Source of the DNA: Siphonodentalium dalli
Taxonomy: Eukaryota > Mollusca > Scaphopoda > Gadilida > Siphonodentaliidae
DNA length: 64,000 bases
Direction of reading: 5' to 3'
Assembly: GCA_032622095.1 (NCBI GenBank)
Contig: CP136063.1
Coordinates: 178,725,956-178,789,955, forward strand
A program made the position numbers and the translations under genes. A model generated the notes under the pieces. That model ran no database searches and was not told the origin of the DNA. It saw nothing but the letters and a program-made list of their open reading frames with translations. Shown in pieces: positions 1-12,000 of this stretch; position 1 is the first letter of the stretch, and each line of letters opens with the position of its first letter.

Positions 1-555
1 TTCCATGTGGTAAGCGGGATCCACACACCCTAATTTAATCGGTACTCGGGGATTCATATGGCCAATTTAATTGGTATTCCGGATTCAACAATAAGGCTAG
101 TACGTATGGGTGGCCTTTTCACATTAGCTATAAATATTGCATTACGCTTAAGGGTAATAGAATTATGACTCTATTTATTTATTTACTCTTAAGCGCAATC
201 CATTTAATCATTCTCATACGTAATCCATTTAATCATTCTCATAGAAAGAGTAATTGCGCTTAATTATATACACTCTCATAGAGCTCCCCTCAAGCTTAAA
301 TGGATGCAACCGCATTATAATTCCAGTAACCTGCATCAGATTATATCATTATACCTGAGGTGAGATAGCTGAAGAACCCAGTTACGCCTAAAGGCATGGT
401 TGGTCTTCGCGGTGGATATTGCTGTTAAAGTAGTCACATCAGCTAAAACCGCACCATAAACAGAAAAGAGTATTAAAATACAACACTTTGTTCTGATACA
501 AATCATCATAATAATAATGTATAGCATTTGTAAAGCGCCTTTCCCATGAGGCCCA
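1..555. other. Unassigned AT-rich DNA left of the large inverted repeat
   Basis: No gene is supported here. A short imperfect inverted pair (tgcattacgcttaaggg near 130 and ctcttaagcgcaat near 185) and a direct repeat of aatccatttaatcattctcata near 200-240 are visible. At 500-550 the text tgtatagcatttgtaaagcgcctttccc resembles the simple-repeat end of many invertebrate dispersed repeats. The frames present are short and have no recognisable domain. Confidence 0.4.
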
Positions 556-2329
556 AATAGTCCAGGAGATATTGGTCGACCTCTGCACCCCCCCCCCAGG
601 ACTCAACTTCACCCCACTAATTTTCTTCCTTAAGGTCTCCTCTAATTTTTTTCACTTGTTAACAAGAAAAAAAAGTGGCCGCAGAGACTCCAGACAAGAT
701 GGCGTCCATCATGGCGGCCATTTAAAAAAAATGCACCAGGTCTCTTTGATTGTCGTTATAGTAAAGATGATATCACATGCGGTCTTCTTTTCCGCTCGAT
801 TCGTTATGCTAATATACAACCCTTACAAATTAGCCAAAAATCCGACACCAGAATCCAATATGGCGGCCAAGATGGCCGCCGAAATGTGAAAATATGCTAT
901 TTTTCTTACATGTTACCACCTTTCGTTTGTCTCGGTGGGAAATTGTTGGCATCTTTGCGTCATGTTATACGTTTATCGTATAGAGGAGTCAAAGCCGAAT
1001 CTACGTTAATAACGCGATGTAATGTTTCGAATCAATGAATGTTATTGCTATTATAACAACACCCATGCATATATATGTGCAGGAGATACTCGAGCTAGGA
1101 TACCTCTTATACCTGAGTTGATGAATATTTACCCAAATCCAAGATGGCGGCCAAAATGGCCACCAGAAATAAAAAAAATCGACGAAAATCGCCGATTTTA
1201 ACATCAGTGAGCAATATTGTCATGAACTCCACACCTGCTTACTATTGTGAGTTGTGAACACTTAGGCGAAGAACTTTCCTTATACCATATCCAAATAAAA
1301 GTCCCCCAAATCCAAAATGGCGCCCACAATGGCGGACAGATTTTGAAAAATCACCGAAATTCCCTCATATTCACATCATTGGGCATTATTGTTGAGACAA
1401 CTCCATCCATGCTTACAGTTGAGTTGGAAATACTGAGGTGAAGTAATTACCTTACATCTCATGCAAGAAATTGTTTTCCAAATCGAAGATGGCGGTCAAA
1501 ATGGCGACCAAAATTTGAAAACACGCCTACATTCCTTTACTTTCTTAGTATTGGCGTTATTCTTTCGCGATTTCTACCCACCATTACATGTTGATATGTA
1601 TGAATTATTCATTAAGGTTTGGAAAGTGATACTCACAGTCACTGTGGTGGCCAAACTGGCGGCCAGAAATTGAAAAGAAGCCGATATTATCACATACTAA
1701 TTTCAACTTTTTGTCATAATATCGATTTGTATGGACGAAACGGTACATAATATAAGCCATCTATTAGTTCCAACGTAAGTTGTGGCCTTTTGGAAGGATG
1801 AAAACCCACAATCGCGATGTGGCATTTCAAAATCCATTCTCCACTAAGGGCTCATACTGGCCGTAACCGTATATAGATGCGCCGAATAGTCATATTATAA
1901 TTTCCAAAAATAAAAACAACAGTACCTGAGCTTATTCTGAATTGCCACAATCAGCATTATCTAGACCCGTTTCCGTCTCTTCGTCAGATTAATCTATCTC
2001 GCTCACAACAACAGTTTACTACACTTCTGTAGAAGGGTCCCACTAATCGGAATGTTTCAAACAATACATATGCCGGTGTCCAGCTCACGTGTTTGTTTCG
2101 AAAGCTTAGCATTCTTAGCGAGCTTCATTCGTGGTATAGCTTATGGTATAATCAGATGCTACATATGGGGTATAGGCGTCATCTTGTGCGATACACTAGA
2201 AAGGTATTCGGTCGATGCGTATACTAGCTTTCAGAAGGACCTACCTATCTGCGTATTGTCAGCTTTGGTGACCTAATGGGGATAACAACGTGTACACCTG
2301 GTGATCTTCCCAAACAGCCACTTCTCAAT

Positions 2330-2660
2330 ATATGGTTCATCAATTCACATACTCATCTAATGCACTGACGTACCCGGACAACTTCTGTATATGGCTTCGA
2401 ATGTTGAAAGCCCGACATTTGACGGATGCATTTCTGCTAAGGCGTAGAAGACCATAATGCATAATATACCCAAACTCCTTGAACATGATCATAAGAACAA
2501 GCTTGTTGGCGTCCAGCAATCGTCTCACCGAACAGATCCAAGCAGATGATAACAATACACACGGTGCTAGTTTGTTGGTATGTGTCATGATAGTGGAAAT
2601 GAAATTGAACCATGACTGCACCGCCCCTTATTTTGTTATGTTTTAGATTCAGACAGGATC
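2330..2660 (+). pseudogene. Decayed coding-like sequence, inner left arm of IR1
   Basis: Read on the plus strand, the inner left arm gives MVHQFTYSSNALTYPDNF from about 2332, followed by a frameshift and stops. The partner in the right arm gives a similar peptide, MVRQLTNSANALAYVDNF, from 3692 on the minus strand. Similarity at the protein level with different breaks in each copy suggests that both descend from one coding sequence, probably carried by the element. I do not recognise the family. A chance open frame in a repeat is the alternative. Confidence 0.35.
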
Positions 2661-3260
2661 TCATGTGTGGCTTTGCTTTCCTTGTATTCTAAGATTGTAT
2701 GTTCCCATCCGTTTGGAAGCCGTTCTTAAACAACTGGACCAGGCGTGTGTCATTGGCTACTGCTGTATAAGCCCCACCATGACTGGGGTGTAGTCTTAAG
2801 GGCGATACCTTTGATAGTTGGTTGATATGTCATACTCACATTGGGTGGTATGGTTCAAGAAAGTACAAATGCCATCAACAATAGGGTGAAATGTTCAACG
2901 CGAAGAACATCCAGCGGAATGTTACGTTGATCAGCTCTTGCATTCAGTTCAACAAACGTTGGTACACCAAGTGATTTCTTGGTAACATAACCATTGCGAC
3001 CATTTTCCTGCATGAGACATTAACTACTATATTCTAAAGTTATATATATATATAAAGCTATATGACCATAAAGGTCGCGTTCCCCAACGTCCACGGCCAT
3101 TGCCATCGAGACTGTAAATTGTTCTTTAAATACATAGTGAAATAAATGCACAACAGTTCCTGACATTGTCTTGAATAATACCGCCCACATACTGACACTA
3201 ACCCTGAGAGAGGATAACAAAAAACGCATACATTCATGCTATAAAGACATTATCCTTTAG

Positions 3261-3692
3261 TCAATCCGACTGTTTTGAGGGAGGCAAGCATAGTATTATC
3301 CAGACAAAAATGTACGTAGTTGAATCAGAAAGGCTTCGAAACTGATGTGGAAATACAATCTTACCACACCAAACAAAAACCGACATGCATGACATGCACC
3401 AGGTGTAAGGGTGGTGTATACCGTGGCCCATTTCATTCCCACTATCATGGCGCATGTCCACAAACTAGCACCGCGAGCATTGTTCTTCTCTGCTGGGAGA
3501 TATTCGACGAGACAACTGCGGGGCGTCACACAGTTTGCTTCGGATCATGGTGTGTAGTCTGTACACTATGGTCTTCTCCTTAGCAGATAGACATCTGTCC
3601 AAGGGAATGAGACAGCTGACAACCTTTGAAACACTGTTGAAGTTGTCCACATATGCCAATGCGTTCGCTGAGTTTGTGAGTTGACGAACCAT
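3261..3692 (-). pseudogene. Decayed coding-like sequence, inner right arm of IR1
   Basis: The minus strand from 3692 is open for 75 residues to 3465, beginning MVRQLTNSANALAYVDNF and containing LSAKEKTIVYRLHTMIRSKL. Similarity to the left arm then continues in another frame (3461-3261, starting MDMRHDSGNEMGHG). This pattern fits a frameshifted coding relic shared by both arms. It is short, has no recognised motif, and a stop codon lies directly before the ATG. A transposon-encoded protein is a guess from context only. Confidence 0.35.
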
Positions 3693-4984
3693 CTATTGAG
3701 AAGTGACTAGCTAACTGGTTCGCCAGGTGTACATGTCGTTATCCCCATGGGGTATGAGACACATATACATAGAGATGACCTTCTGTAAGCTTGTATACTC
3801 ATCGGTCATATGCCTTCCTAGTTCAAGATGACGCACAAATATCATATTTACCAAATATTTAAAATCGTAAGCTAGACACCGGAAAATGAATTGTTTGAAA
3901 CGTTATGACTAGAGGGACCCTACTCCCAGGAAGTAGTGAATACTTTGTCGGTGTGAGCAATCTAGATTTATCAGACAAAGAAATGGAAGCTGGTCCAGAT
4001 AATTATGGACGTGACGTGGCAGATCAGAATCTGTTATCAGGTAATTGTTCTGATATAACTATTCGGCGCACCTACGCTTACGGCCATTATCGGCGCTAAG
4101 TGGAGAATGGATTTCGAAATGACACATCGTGATATTAATGGTGGTTTTTCATCTTTCCAGAAGGATACGAGCTATGTTATGCGTTTTGATACCTTTAAGT
4201 TGAACTAGTAGATGGTTTATATACAGTTTCGTCCATGCATACCGATATTATGACAAAACGTTGAAATTAATATGTGAAAATATCGATTTCTTTTCAATTT
4301 CTAGCCGCCAATTTAGCAGCGATCTTGGCTGTGAATATCAATTGCCAAACACTAATGAATACTTCATGTCACTATTCCATATCAACATGTAATGGTGGAT
4401 AGAAATCGCGAAACAATAACGCCAATCGTAAGAAAGTAAAGGAATGTAGACTTGTTTTCAAATTTCGGTCACCATTTTGGCCGCCATCTTCGATTTGGAA
4501 AACAATTTCTTGCATGACATGTAAGGTAATTACTTCACCTCAGTATTTCCAACTCAACTGTAAGCATGGATGGAGTTGTCTCAACAATAATGCCCAATGA
4601 TGTGAATATGAGGGAATTTCGGTGATTTTTCAAAATCTGTCCGCCATTGTGGGCGCCATTTTGGATTTGGGGGACTTTTATTTGGATATGGTATAAGGAA
4701 AGTTCTTCGCCTAAGTGTTCCCAACTCACAATAGTAAGCAGGTGTGGTGTTTTCATGACAATAATGATCACTGATGTTAAAATCGGCGATTTTCGGCGAT
4801 TTTTAAATTCTGGTGGCCATTTTGGCCGCCATCTTGGATTTGGGTAAATATTCCTCAACTCAGGTATAAGAGGTATCCTTGCTCGAGTATCTCCTGCACA
4901 TATATATGCATGGGTGTTGTTATAATAGCAATAACATTCATTGATTCGAAACATTACATCGCGTTATTAACGTAGATTCGGCTT

Positions 4985-5078
4985 TGACCTATTATACCGG
5001 CATTTGGGAAAACGTGATATCGGACAAAAATATCCCGCAATGAATAAATATTATGGTCCCCATGTGGTCGCCAATGAC
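4985..5078. repeat. About 90-bp insertion (or opposite-arm deletion) in the right arm of IR1
   Basis: The left arm reads gaggagtcaaagccgaat near 981. In the right arm the matching text is interrupted after cggctttgac (TGAC at 4985-4988) and resumes at tgactcctc (TGAC at 5075-5078). The 4-base TGAC on both sides could be a target-site duplication, or micro-homology used to delete the segment from the left arm. Confidence 0.6.
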
Positions 5079-5659
5079 TCCTCTATATGATAAACGTATA
5101 ACATGACGCAAAGATGCCAACAATTTCCCACCGAGACAAACGAAAGGTGGTAACATGTAAGAAAAATAGCATATTTTCACATTTCGGCGGCCATCTTGGC
5201 CGCCATATTGGATTCTGGTGTCGGAATTTTGGCTAGTTTGTAAGGGTTGTATATTAGCATAACGAATCGAGCGGAAAAGAAGACCGCATGTGATATCATC
5301 TTTACTATAACGACAATCAAAGAGACCTGGTGCATTTTTTTTAAATGGCCGCCATGATGGACGCCATCTTGTCTGGAGTCTCTGCGGCCACTTTTTTTTC
5401 TTGTTAACAAGTAAAAAAAATTAGAGGAGACCTTAAGGAAGAAAATTAGTGGGGTGAAGTTGAGTCCTGGGGGGGGGGGGGGTGCAGAGGTCGACCAATA
5501 TCTCCTGGACTAAAAGCGCTCAAAGTTTTTTACAATTATTACCCCGATGAGCCTGAACATTCAGTAACCATCTACTGCTCCCCGGGGACAAGGGGAGGTA
5601 CAGCCGGGATCAGAGCGGTAGTTTTGTTGACGATTTTCGCAAGCTACTCGTTAGTACAC

Positions 5660-5850
5660 TAATCCCAACACGATGCCCTAACCCTAACCCAAACACGACA
5701 CCCTAACGGCCTAACCCTAACACGACACCCTGACCCAAACTCTCACATGACACCTTAACCGCAACACTCTAACCCGACACCATAACGCTAAGACGACACC
5801 CTAACACGACACCCTACCGGCCTAACCATAACACGACACACTAACCCATG
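5660..5850. repeat. Degenerate telomere-like tandem repeat
   Basis: The tract contains ccctaaccctaaccc near 5676 and then many variants mixing cctaac with cacgacacc, for example cacgacaccctaac. The CCCTAA unit is the complement of the animal telomere repeat TTAGGG. The interspersed cacgac makes this a decayed or composite interstitial tract and not a chromosome end; sequence continues on both sides. Confidence 0.6.
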
Positions 5851-6223
5851 AGACTGCATGAATTGCAACATGATGACTTGGAATAAACCTAAAATAATTT
5901 GCATTAGAATTCATCATGATCAGGATGATGTGTTGTGGGTTCACTTGATGGCTTCACATACACTCCCCAGCCAGCCGCGAACTCGCCTCGCTGTGTTGAC
6001 AGCGAAGACAAGTCCAACGCGCTATTGTCATACTCGGGATTATATCATTATATTGTTATAAGTGAAAAGATGTTGTACATATGAATTATAATGTTTGTGT
6101 GTGATTATATTTTATGTTCATTTTGTGTAATACAATTATGTGGGGAGAGAGACCATTTGTAAGTTGTAAAACTTGTGCCTCAATCCCGTTGCGATATTAT
6201 TATGCAATAAAATATGTTTACAC

Positions 6224-6254
6224 TAACGCGCTAACCACTGGACCACGGAGCTCC
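6224..6254 (-). repeat. tRNA-like A-box fragment, possible SINE remnant
   Basis: The minus strand reads ggagctccgtggtccagtgg then ttagcgcg, which resembles the 5' end and A box of a tRNA (tggtccagtgg). No B box or cloverleaf follows, so this is not a tRNA gene. On the plus strand, an aataaa sits at about 6207, just left of the fragment. A tRNA-derived SINE head is the likeliest source. Confidence 0.35.
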
Positions 6255-6255
6255 A

Positions 6256-6386
6256 TCGTGTAAATTGTATGTTATTACCAAGTTCGTACACTTTGTTATG
6301 TAAACAAAAGCCAAAATGGTACAGAACCTGGCCTTTGTTTACAAAACATAGCATACGAACTTGACAATAACATACTATTTACACGA
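6256..6386. mobile_element. 131-bp hairpin MITE
   Basis: Left end tcgtgtaaattgtatgttat is matched by atactatttacacga at the right end. The arms continue inward through accaagttcgtac and gtttacaaaacatagcatacgaact, to a short loop around 6315-6335 (caaaatggtacagaacctgg). Compact size, full-length dyad symmetry and absence of coding sequence are typical of a foldback MITE. Confidence 0.65.
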
Positions 6387-6389
6387 TAT

Positions 6390-8440
6390 TTATGATTGGT
6401 ATAAGAACAAAATATGTCCATATTTTAATATTCTTTCTGTTTATGGCAGTTTTAACGGGTGTGACTATTTTAACCGCATACATGCAGCGAAGGCTATCCG
6501 TGCCTATTAGCGTAAATGAATTATACTTAATCGTGAATGAACTATGATTGGGTAATTAGCTAATACACGTGGAAATGGCCTCCCATCGGTACGAAGCTTT
6601 TATAGCAGAAAATCACACAATTTGATTAAATTCCAGCCCACATATTTTATCTAATGCAGTATATTACCTCTTGCTATGTTGATGTTATGGCTACTACGTC
6701 AGAAAATGTGTGATAACTATGATATTTACAGTGTGGTCCATTCAAGCAGTGAGCAATCACCAAGAATTAGGCCACAGTGTTAAGAGATATGGTGGTCAGC
6801 TGAATCCACGACCCACAACTCATCTCAGCCAAATTTTTCATTGATCAACAGGCAAAACATGAAAATTCTCAAATATAGAAACTTATTTATGGGTATAGTT
6901 GCCTTTATTAATGAAAACATTAATCAAATTTGACAAATGAAGTCTCCTTTCGTGATCTTGAGGTATGATATCATGGATATATGAACTTCACTTAAAAAAA
7001 TATATATTTTACAGAAGTCCTTGTACATGAAAACAGTGAGATTTTAAATATGTTTCATGCCATAAAAGTAAAGTAAATGATGTTATAATATCCAATGGGT
7101 TGATGGTTCTTAACATCGGTAGGTTTCGAAAAGAAATTGAGGATTCTGGGAGGGTTAATTGGTCACATCAGTATCATCTTAATGTCTTGCATATGTATCA
7201 TAATAGAGATTGTATGATTGAAATCACTTGGTCCATTTACATTTATTCAAACGAGACTAACCATTTAGTAAATCCAATAAAGTGTAACGGGATCGACTGT
7301 GTCTATAAATATTGGAACAAGGGCAATGCCAAGCGTGAGCCAATGCCCCGACTGTACAACATACGCTCAATATTGGCAAAATTTAGTCAAAAATGAAGTA
7401 ATAGTGCACAATTCTCCCAGTTTGACCCCGAGTCATAACTCTGGCAAAAAGGATATTCCGCAAAGCGGTGGTGGGACGTCAACTCCAACAGAACGAAGTC
7501 AATAGCTAGGTTTAGAACCGACATTTGCCTCTGATGGTGAGCTGACTTGTGTGATCGGCTGACGTTGTTGCGTCGACACTATAGCTTAAATAATTCAGAG
7601 TCGATAATTTAACCATCAGACCCCGTGTAAATTAATTTACCGGTATTATATATATCATGCATGGTCTACTTATTGAGTTATAAGGAGTGTCAGACAAGCA
7701 TACGACACGACATTGATCTCGAATCATTCTTATCAGCGAATTGTCCTGCTCTTCGAGAAAAGTCTAGAGGAAATACAACATGGTATGGTGCTCCAGTACG
7801 CCGATTTTTTTTTGATCTATAGTATATCCGTATTGTTGTATTCTTGAGAGTTTTCCAACACCCACCATCCCCACAGGTCATCACGTCCAACGGATATATA
7901 GTTGACATGAAATGAGTCGCACACATGTAACGCACACATGTATAATATTTATGTTTAGTTGGTGGCATGCAAGTTTACAGATATCATTTCTTTGGATAGT
8001 AAATCTTATAGATATATTTCCGAATACACGCAAATCCGCGTAAAAAATTGTATAAATTATTCAAGATGTACTCGAGGTTCCTAATCCGGCTGTCAACTAT
8101 TACATGTTCCATTAAATGCTTATATTATGTTACCAATGGATTTATAAAACTAGAAAAGGCATCACGCATGATGTGTGACACATACAGTAAGTGTGTTGCC
8201 AAATTAAATTAAATGTGTCCCTCTTAACCATAGAAAAATAAAAATAAATAAATAAGTAAATAGCTAATAAATTCTAAAATGTTCATAAAATATTGAAAGG
8301 AATGTGACGCTTATTCGCCCATCAATATTATTTGCACCCTAAATCTGCTGACATCTAAAAACAATCAAATATACAATGTACTGCGATGCAGATTTAATAC
8401 ATATCAGTCTACGTTTGGCATGATTGCTAATACAGTTGTG
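6390..8440. other. No gene recognised
   Basis: This AT-rich stretch holds only short frames without recognisable domains (for example 98 codons from 7100). The text near 7380-7500 (gagtcataactctggcaaaa) resembles dispersed-repeat filler. No RNA gene, tandem array or strong hairpin was seen. Confidence 0.4.
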
Positions 8441-8506
8441 GTCACAGGTCCCCTGGTGCGACAACGCTATCATGAGTATATCTCATATATATTTTGAAGA
8501 CCTCTG

Positions 8507-8548
8507 TTTGTTTGTTTGTCTGTCTGTCTGTCTGTATGTTTGTCTGTC
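8507..8548. repeat. TTTG/TCTG tetranucleotide microsatellite
   Basis: A run of tttgtttgtttgtctgtctg followed by similar units. It occupies the same position relative to the downstream unit as the GTTT runs at 9060-9085 and 9818-9850 and the cagacagacag run at 61,062. Confidence 0.85.
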
Positions 8549-8640
8549 ATTAATACAAATCTACGATTCTCGACCGATCGGGACGAAACTTGGTACGTGT
8601 GTGTAGTTTGACCAGGCGGCGGTCGTTGTCGTATTGGCGA

Positions 8641-9000
8641 GCCCGTGCGACACCCGCTTCGCGCATGCGCAGACGAGATCTCGGAAACGGGTGGAGCTAT
8701 CGACTTGAAATTTGGTATGTGAATGTATCTTGCCCCGAATACGAATTTTATCGGGTCGCCGAGCCCGTGCGACGCCAGCTTCGCGCATGCGCAAACGAGA
8801 TCTCGGAAACGGGTGGAGCTATCGACTTGAAATTTGGTATGTGAATGTATCTTGCCCCGGATACGAATTTTATCGGGTCTCCGAGCCCGTGTGACGCCAG
8901 CTTCGCGCATGCGCAGACGAGATCTCGGAAACGGGTGGAGCTATCGCATGCGCAGACCAGATCTCGGAAACGGGTGGAGCTATCGACTTGAAATTTGGTT
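8641..9000. repeat. 122-bp tandem units with a GCGCATGCGC palindrome
   Basis: The text gcccgtgcgac recurs at 8641, 8763 and 8885, giving a 122-bp period; the last unit is truncated and partly re-duplicated near 8945. Each unit contains cgcgcatgcgca, then gagatctcggaaacgggtgg and cttgaaatttggtatgtg. The palindrome matches the textbook NRF-1 consensus (ygcgcaygcgcr). Peptides read through the units in several frames are repeat shadows. Confidence 0.85.
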
Positions 9001-9033
9001 TTTGAATAGCCCGGACAACGTCGGGCTCATCGG

Positions 9034-12000
9034 CTAGTCTATTATATATTTTGGAAGATCTGTTTGTTTGTTTGTTTGTTTGTGTGTTTGTAATCGATGG
9101 ACTCGAAAATGGCCCAGCCGATTTCGATGAAACTTGGTATGTGGGGGTATTTTCGGGTCAGGACCAACATAGGCCTATTAATTTGTCCGTGCGAGGTCAA
9201 CTTTTCACGTGCCGAGGTCAAATCTGTTTTTACGCCGTTTTGCGCTAATATATTTCAGTTCGGTGCTTACAAATCGATTCGAAACAGCGCGAATAATAAC
9301 ATGCCAGTCATAATAATGACACTATGAGAATCTTTCGTGTTTCCTCTTTCCAACGATATATAATATGTATGTATCCGTTTTAGTTATCTGCCTCAATTAT
9401 TAAGAAGAAGTGGTACGATCTTCTATCAGGGTAAAAACAATGCGTAACTTCTATGACGTCGTTAGAGGTCATAAAGTTAGATCACGTTAACTCTTAACCT
9501 GCCGATGTATTTGACTGTTTCAGACGTCTTGGCGATATCTCGGGCACCGATGGTAATTTATCTTTACGTTGAAACTTGATAATTAATGAGCGTGTGTATA
9601 TGAGGCGCGTTTATATACTTGAGTGGAAATCAAATCGGGTTAAAAGGTCAAATCGGGTAAAACCGGATGGATTTCGACGGGTACTTTTGTTCGGGCAGTG
9701 TTTTGGACGGGTCAAATCGTGACCCCACTTGACCTTGGCCTTCAAAATAGACAATTCAAGGTCAAACCCCGGACGAAGTCGGGTCACCTTCTAGTCTATT
9801 ATATATTTTGGAAGATCTGTTTGTTTGTTTGTTTGTTTGTTTGTGTGTTTGTAATCGATGGACTCGAAAATGGCCCAGCCGATTTCGATGAAACTTGGTA
9901 TGTGGGGGTATTTTCGGGTCAGGACCAACATAGGCCTATTAATTTGTCCGTGCGAGGTCAACTTTTCACGTGCCGAGGTCAAATCTGTTTTTACGCCGTT
10001 TTGCGCTAATATATTTCAGTTCGGTGCTTACAAATCGATTCGAAACAGCGCGAATAATAACATGCCAGTCATAATAATGACACTATGAGAATCTTTCGTG
10101 TTTCCTCTTTCCAACGATATATAATATGTATGTATCCGTTTTAGTTATCTGCCTCAATTATTAAGAAGAAGTGGTACGATCTTCTATCAGGGTAAAAACA
10201 ATGCGTAACTTCTATGACGTCGTTAGAGGTCATAAAGTTAGATCACGTTAACTCTTCTCCGGCCGATGCATTTGACTGTTTCAGAAGTCTTGGCGATATC
10301 TCGGGCACCGATGGTAATTTATCTTTACGTTGAAACTTGATAATTAATGAGCGTGTGTATATGAGGCGCGTTTATATACTTCAGTGGAAATCAAATCGGG
10401 TTAAACTGGCGGATTTTTACGGACGAAATTTGATGCATAGGGTATCTCGGTATCCGATGGGCCGATTTCCCGGTATCCGCTGGGCCGATTTCCACCATTT
10501 TTGGGGTGTTGGTCCACCTGACCTTGACCTTCAAAATGGTCAATTCAAGGTCAAATCGGGTAAAACCGGATGGATTTCGACGGGTACTTTTGTCGGGTAC
10601 TTTTGTTCGGGCACTGTGTTTTGGACGGGTCAAATCGTGACCCCACTTGACCTTGACCTTCAAAATGGACAATTCAAGGTCAAAGCCCGGACGAAGTCGG
10701 GTCACCTTCTAGTCTATTATATATTTTGGAAGATCTGTTTGTGTGTTTGTGTGTAATCGATGGACTCGAAAATGGCCCAGCCGATTTCGATGAAACTTGG
10801 TATGTGGGGGTATTTTCGGGTCAGGACTAACATAAGCCTATTAATTTGTCCGTGCGAGGTCAACTTTTCACGTGCCGAGGTCAAATCTGTTTTTACGCCG
10901 TTTTGCGCTAATATATTTCAGTTCGGTGCTTACAAATCGATTCGAAACAGCGCGAATAATAACATGCCAGTCATAATAATGACACTATGAGAATCTTTCG
11001 TGTTTCCTCTTTCCAACGATATATAATATGTATGTATCCGTTTTAGTTATCTGCCTCAATTATTAAGAAGAAGTGGTACGATCTTCTATCAGGGTAAAAA
11101 CAATGCGTAACTTCTATGACGTCGTTAGAGGTCATAAAGTTAGATCACGTTAACTCTTAACAGGCCGATGCATTTGACTGTTTCAGACGTCTTGGCGATA
11201 TCTCGGGCACCGATGGTAATTTATCTTTACGTTGAAACTTGATAATTAATGAGCGTGTGTATATGAGGCGCGTTTATATACTTCAGTGGAAATCAAATCG
11301 GGTTAAACTGGCGGATTTTTACGGACGAAATTTGATGCATAGGGTATCTCGGTATCCGCTGGGCCGATTTCCCGGTATCCGCTGGGCCGATTTCCACCAT
11401 TTTTGGGGTGTTGGTGTTTGACCCCACCTGACCTTGACCTTCAAAATGGTCAATTCAAGGTCAAATCGGGTAAAACCGGATGGATTTCTACGGGTACTTT
11501 TGTCGGGTACTTTTGTTCGGGCACTGTGTTTTGGACGGGTCAAATCGTGACCCCACTTGACCTTGGCCTTCAAAATAGACAATTCAAGGTCAAAGCCCGG
11601 ACGAAGTCGGGTCACCTTCTAGTCTATTATATATTTTGGAAGATCTGTTTGTGTGTTTGTGTGTAATCGATGGACTCGAAAATGGCCCAGCCGATTTCGA
11701 TGAAACTTGGTATGTGGGGGTATTTTCGGGTCAGGACTAACATAAGCCTATTAATTTGTCCGTGCGAGGTCAACTTTTCACGTGCCGAGGTCAAATCTGT
11801 TTTTACGCCGTTTTGCGCTAATATATTTCAGTTCGGTGCTTACAAATCGATTCGAAACAGCGCGAATAATAACATGCCAGTCATAATAATGACACTATGA
11901 GAATCTTTCGTGTTTCCTCTTTCCAACGATATATAATATGTATGTATCCGTTTTAGTTATCTGCCTCAATTATTAAGAAGAAGTGGTACGATCTTCTATC

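Larger units (their letters stand above)
555..5515. repeat. Large inverted repeat IR1, foldback element
   Basis: The text from about 555 rightward reappears as reverse complement ending at about 5515 (gtccaggagatattggtcga on the left, tcgaccaatatctcctggac on the right). Homology continues inward to about 2760 on the left and 3255 on the right, leaving roughly 0.5 kb of spacer. The outer 1.1-1.2 kb of the arms is nearly identical; inward of about 1700 and 4300 it falls to clearly diverged but still alignable sequence. The arms carry paired ATGGCGGCC-type motifs at roughly 150-180 bp spacing. Possible origins are a foldback transposon or an old palindromic duplication. No terminal target duplication was identified, so the class is left open. 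Confidence 0.85.

Noticed and set aside
6224-6254. tRNA gene
   Set aside because: Only an A-box-like 5' part is present; no anticodon arm, B box or acceptor pairing.
8470-8910. 146-codon minus-strand frame and several overlapping frames on both strands
   Set aside because: The 122-bp unit is open in several frames at once; the peptide repeats with the DNA period.
9097-11900. Repeated 76-codon frame in four positions, suggesting a conserved small protein family
   Set aside because: The frame is preserved only because the DNA units are recent tandem copies; the diverged reverse relative at 60.5-61 kb does not keep the same protein.
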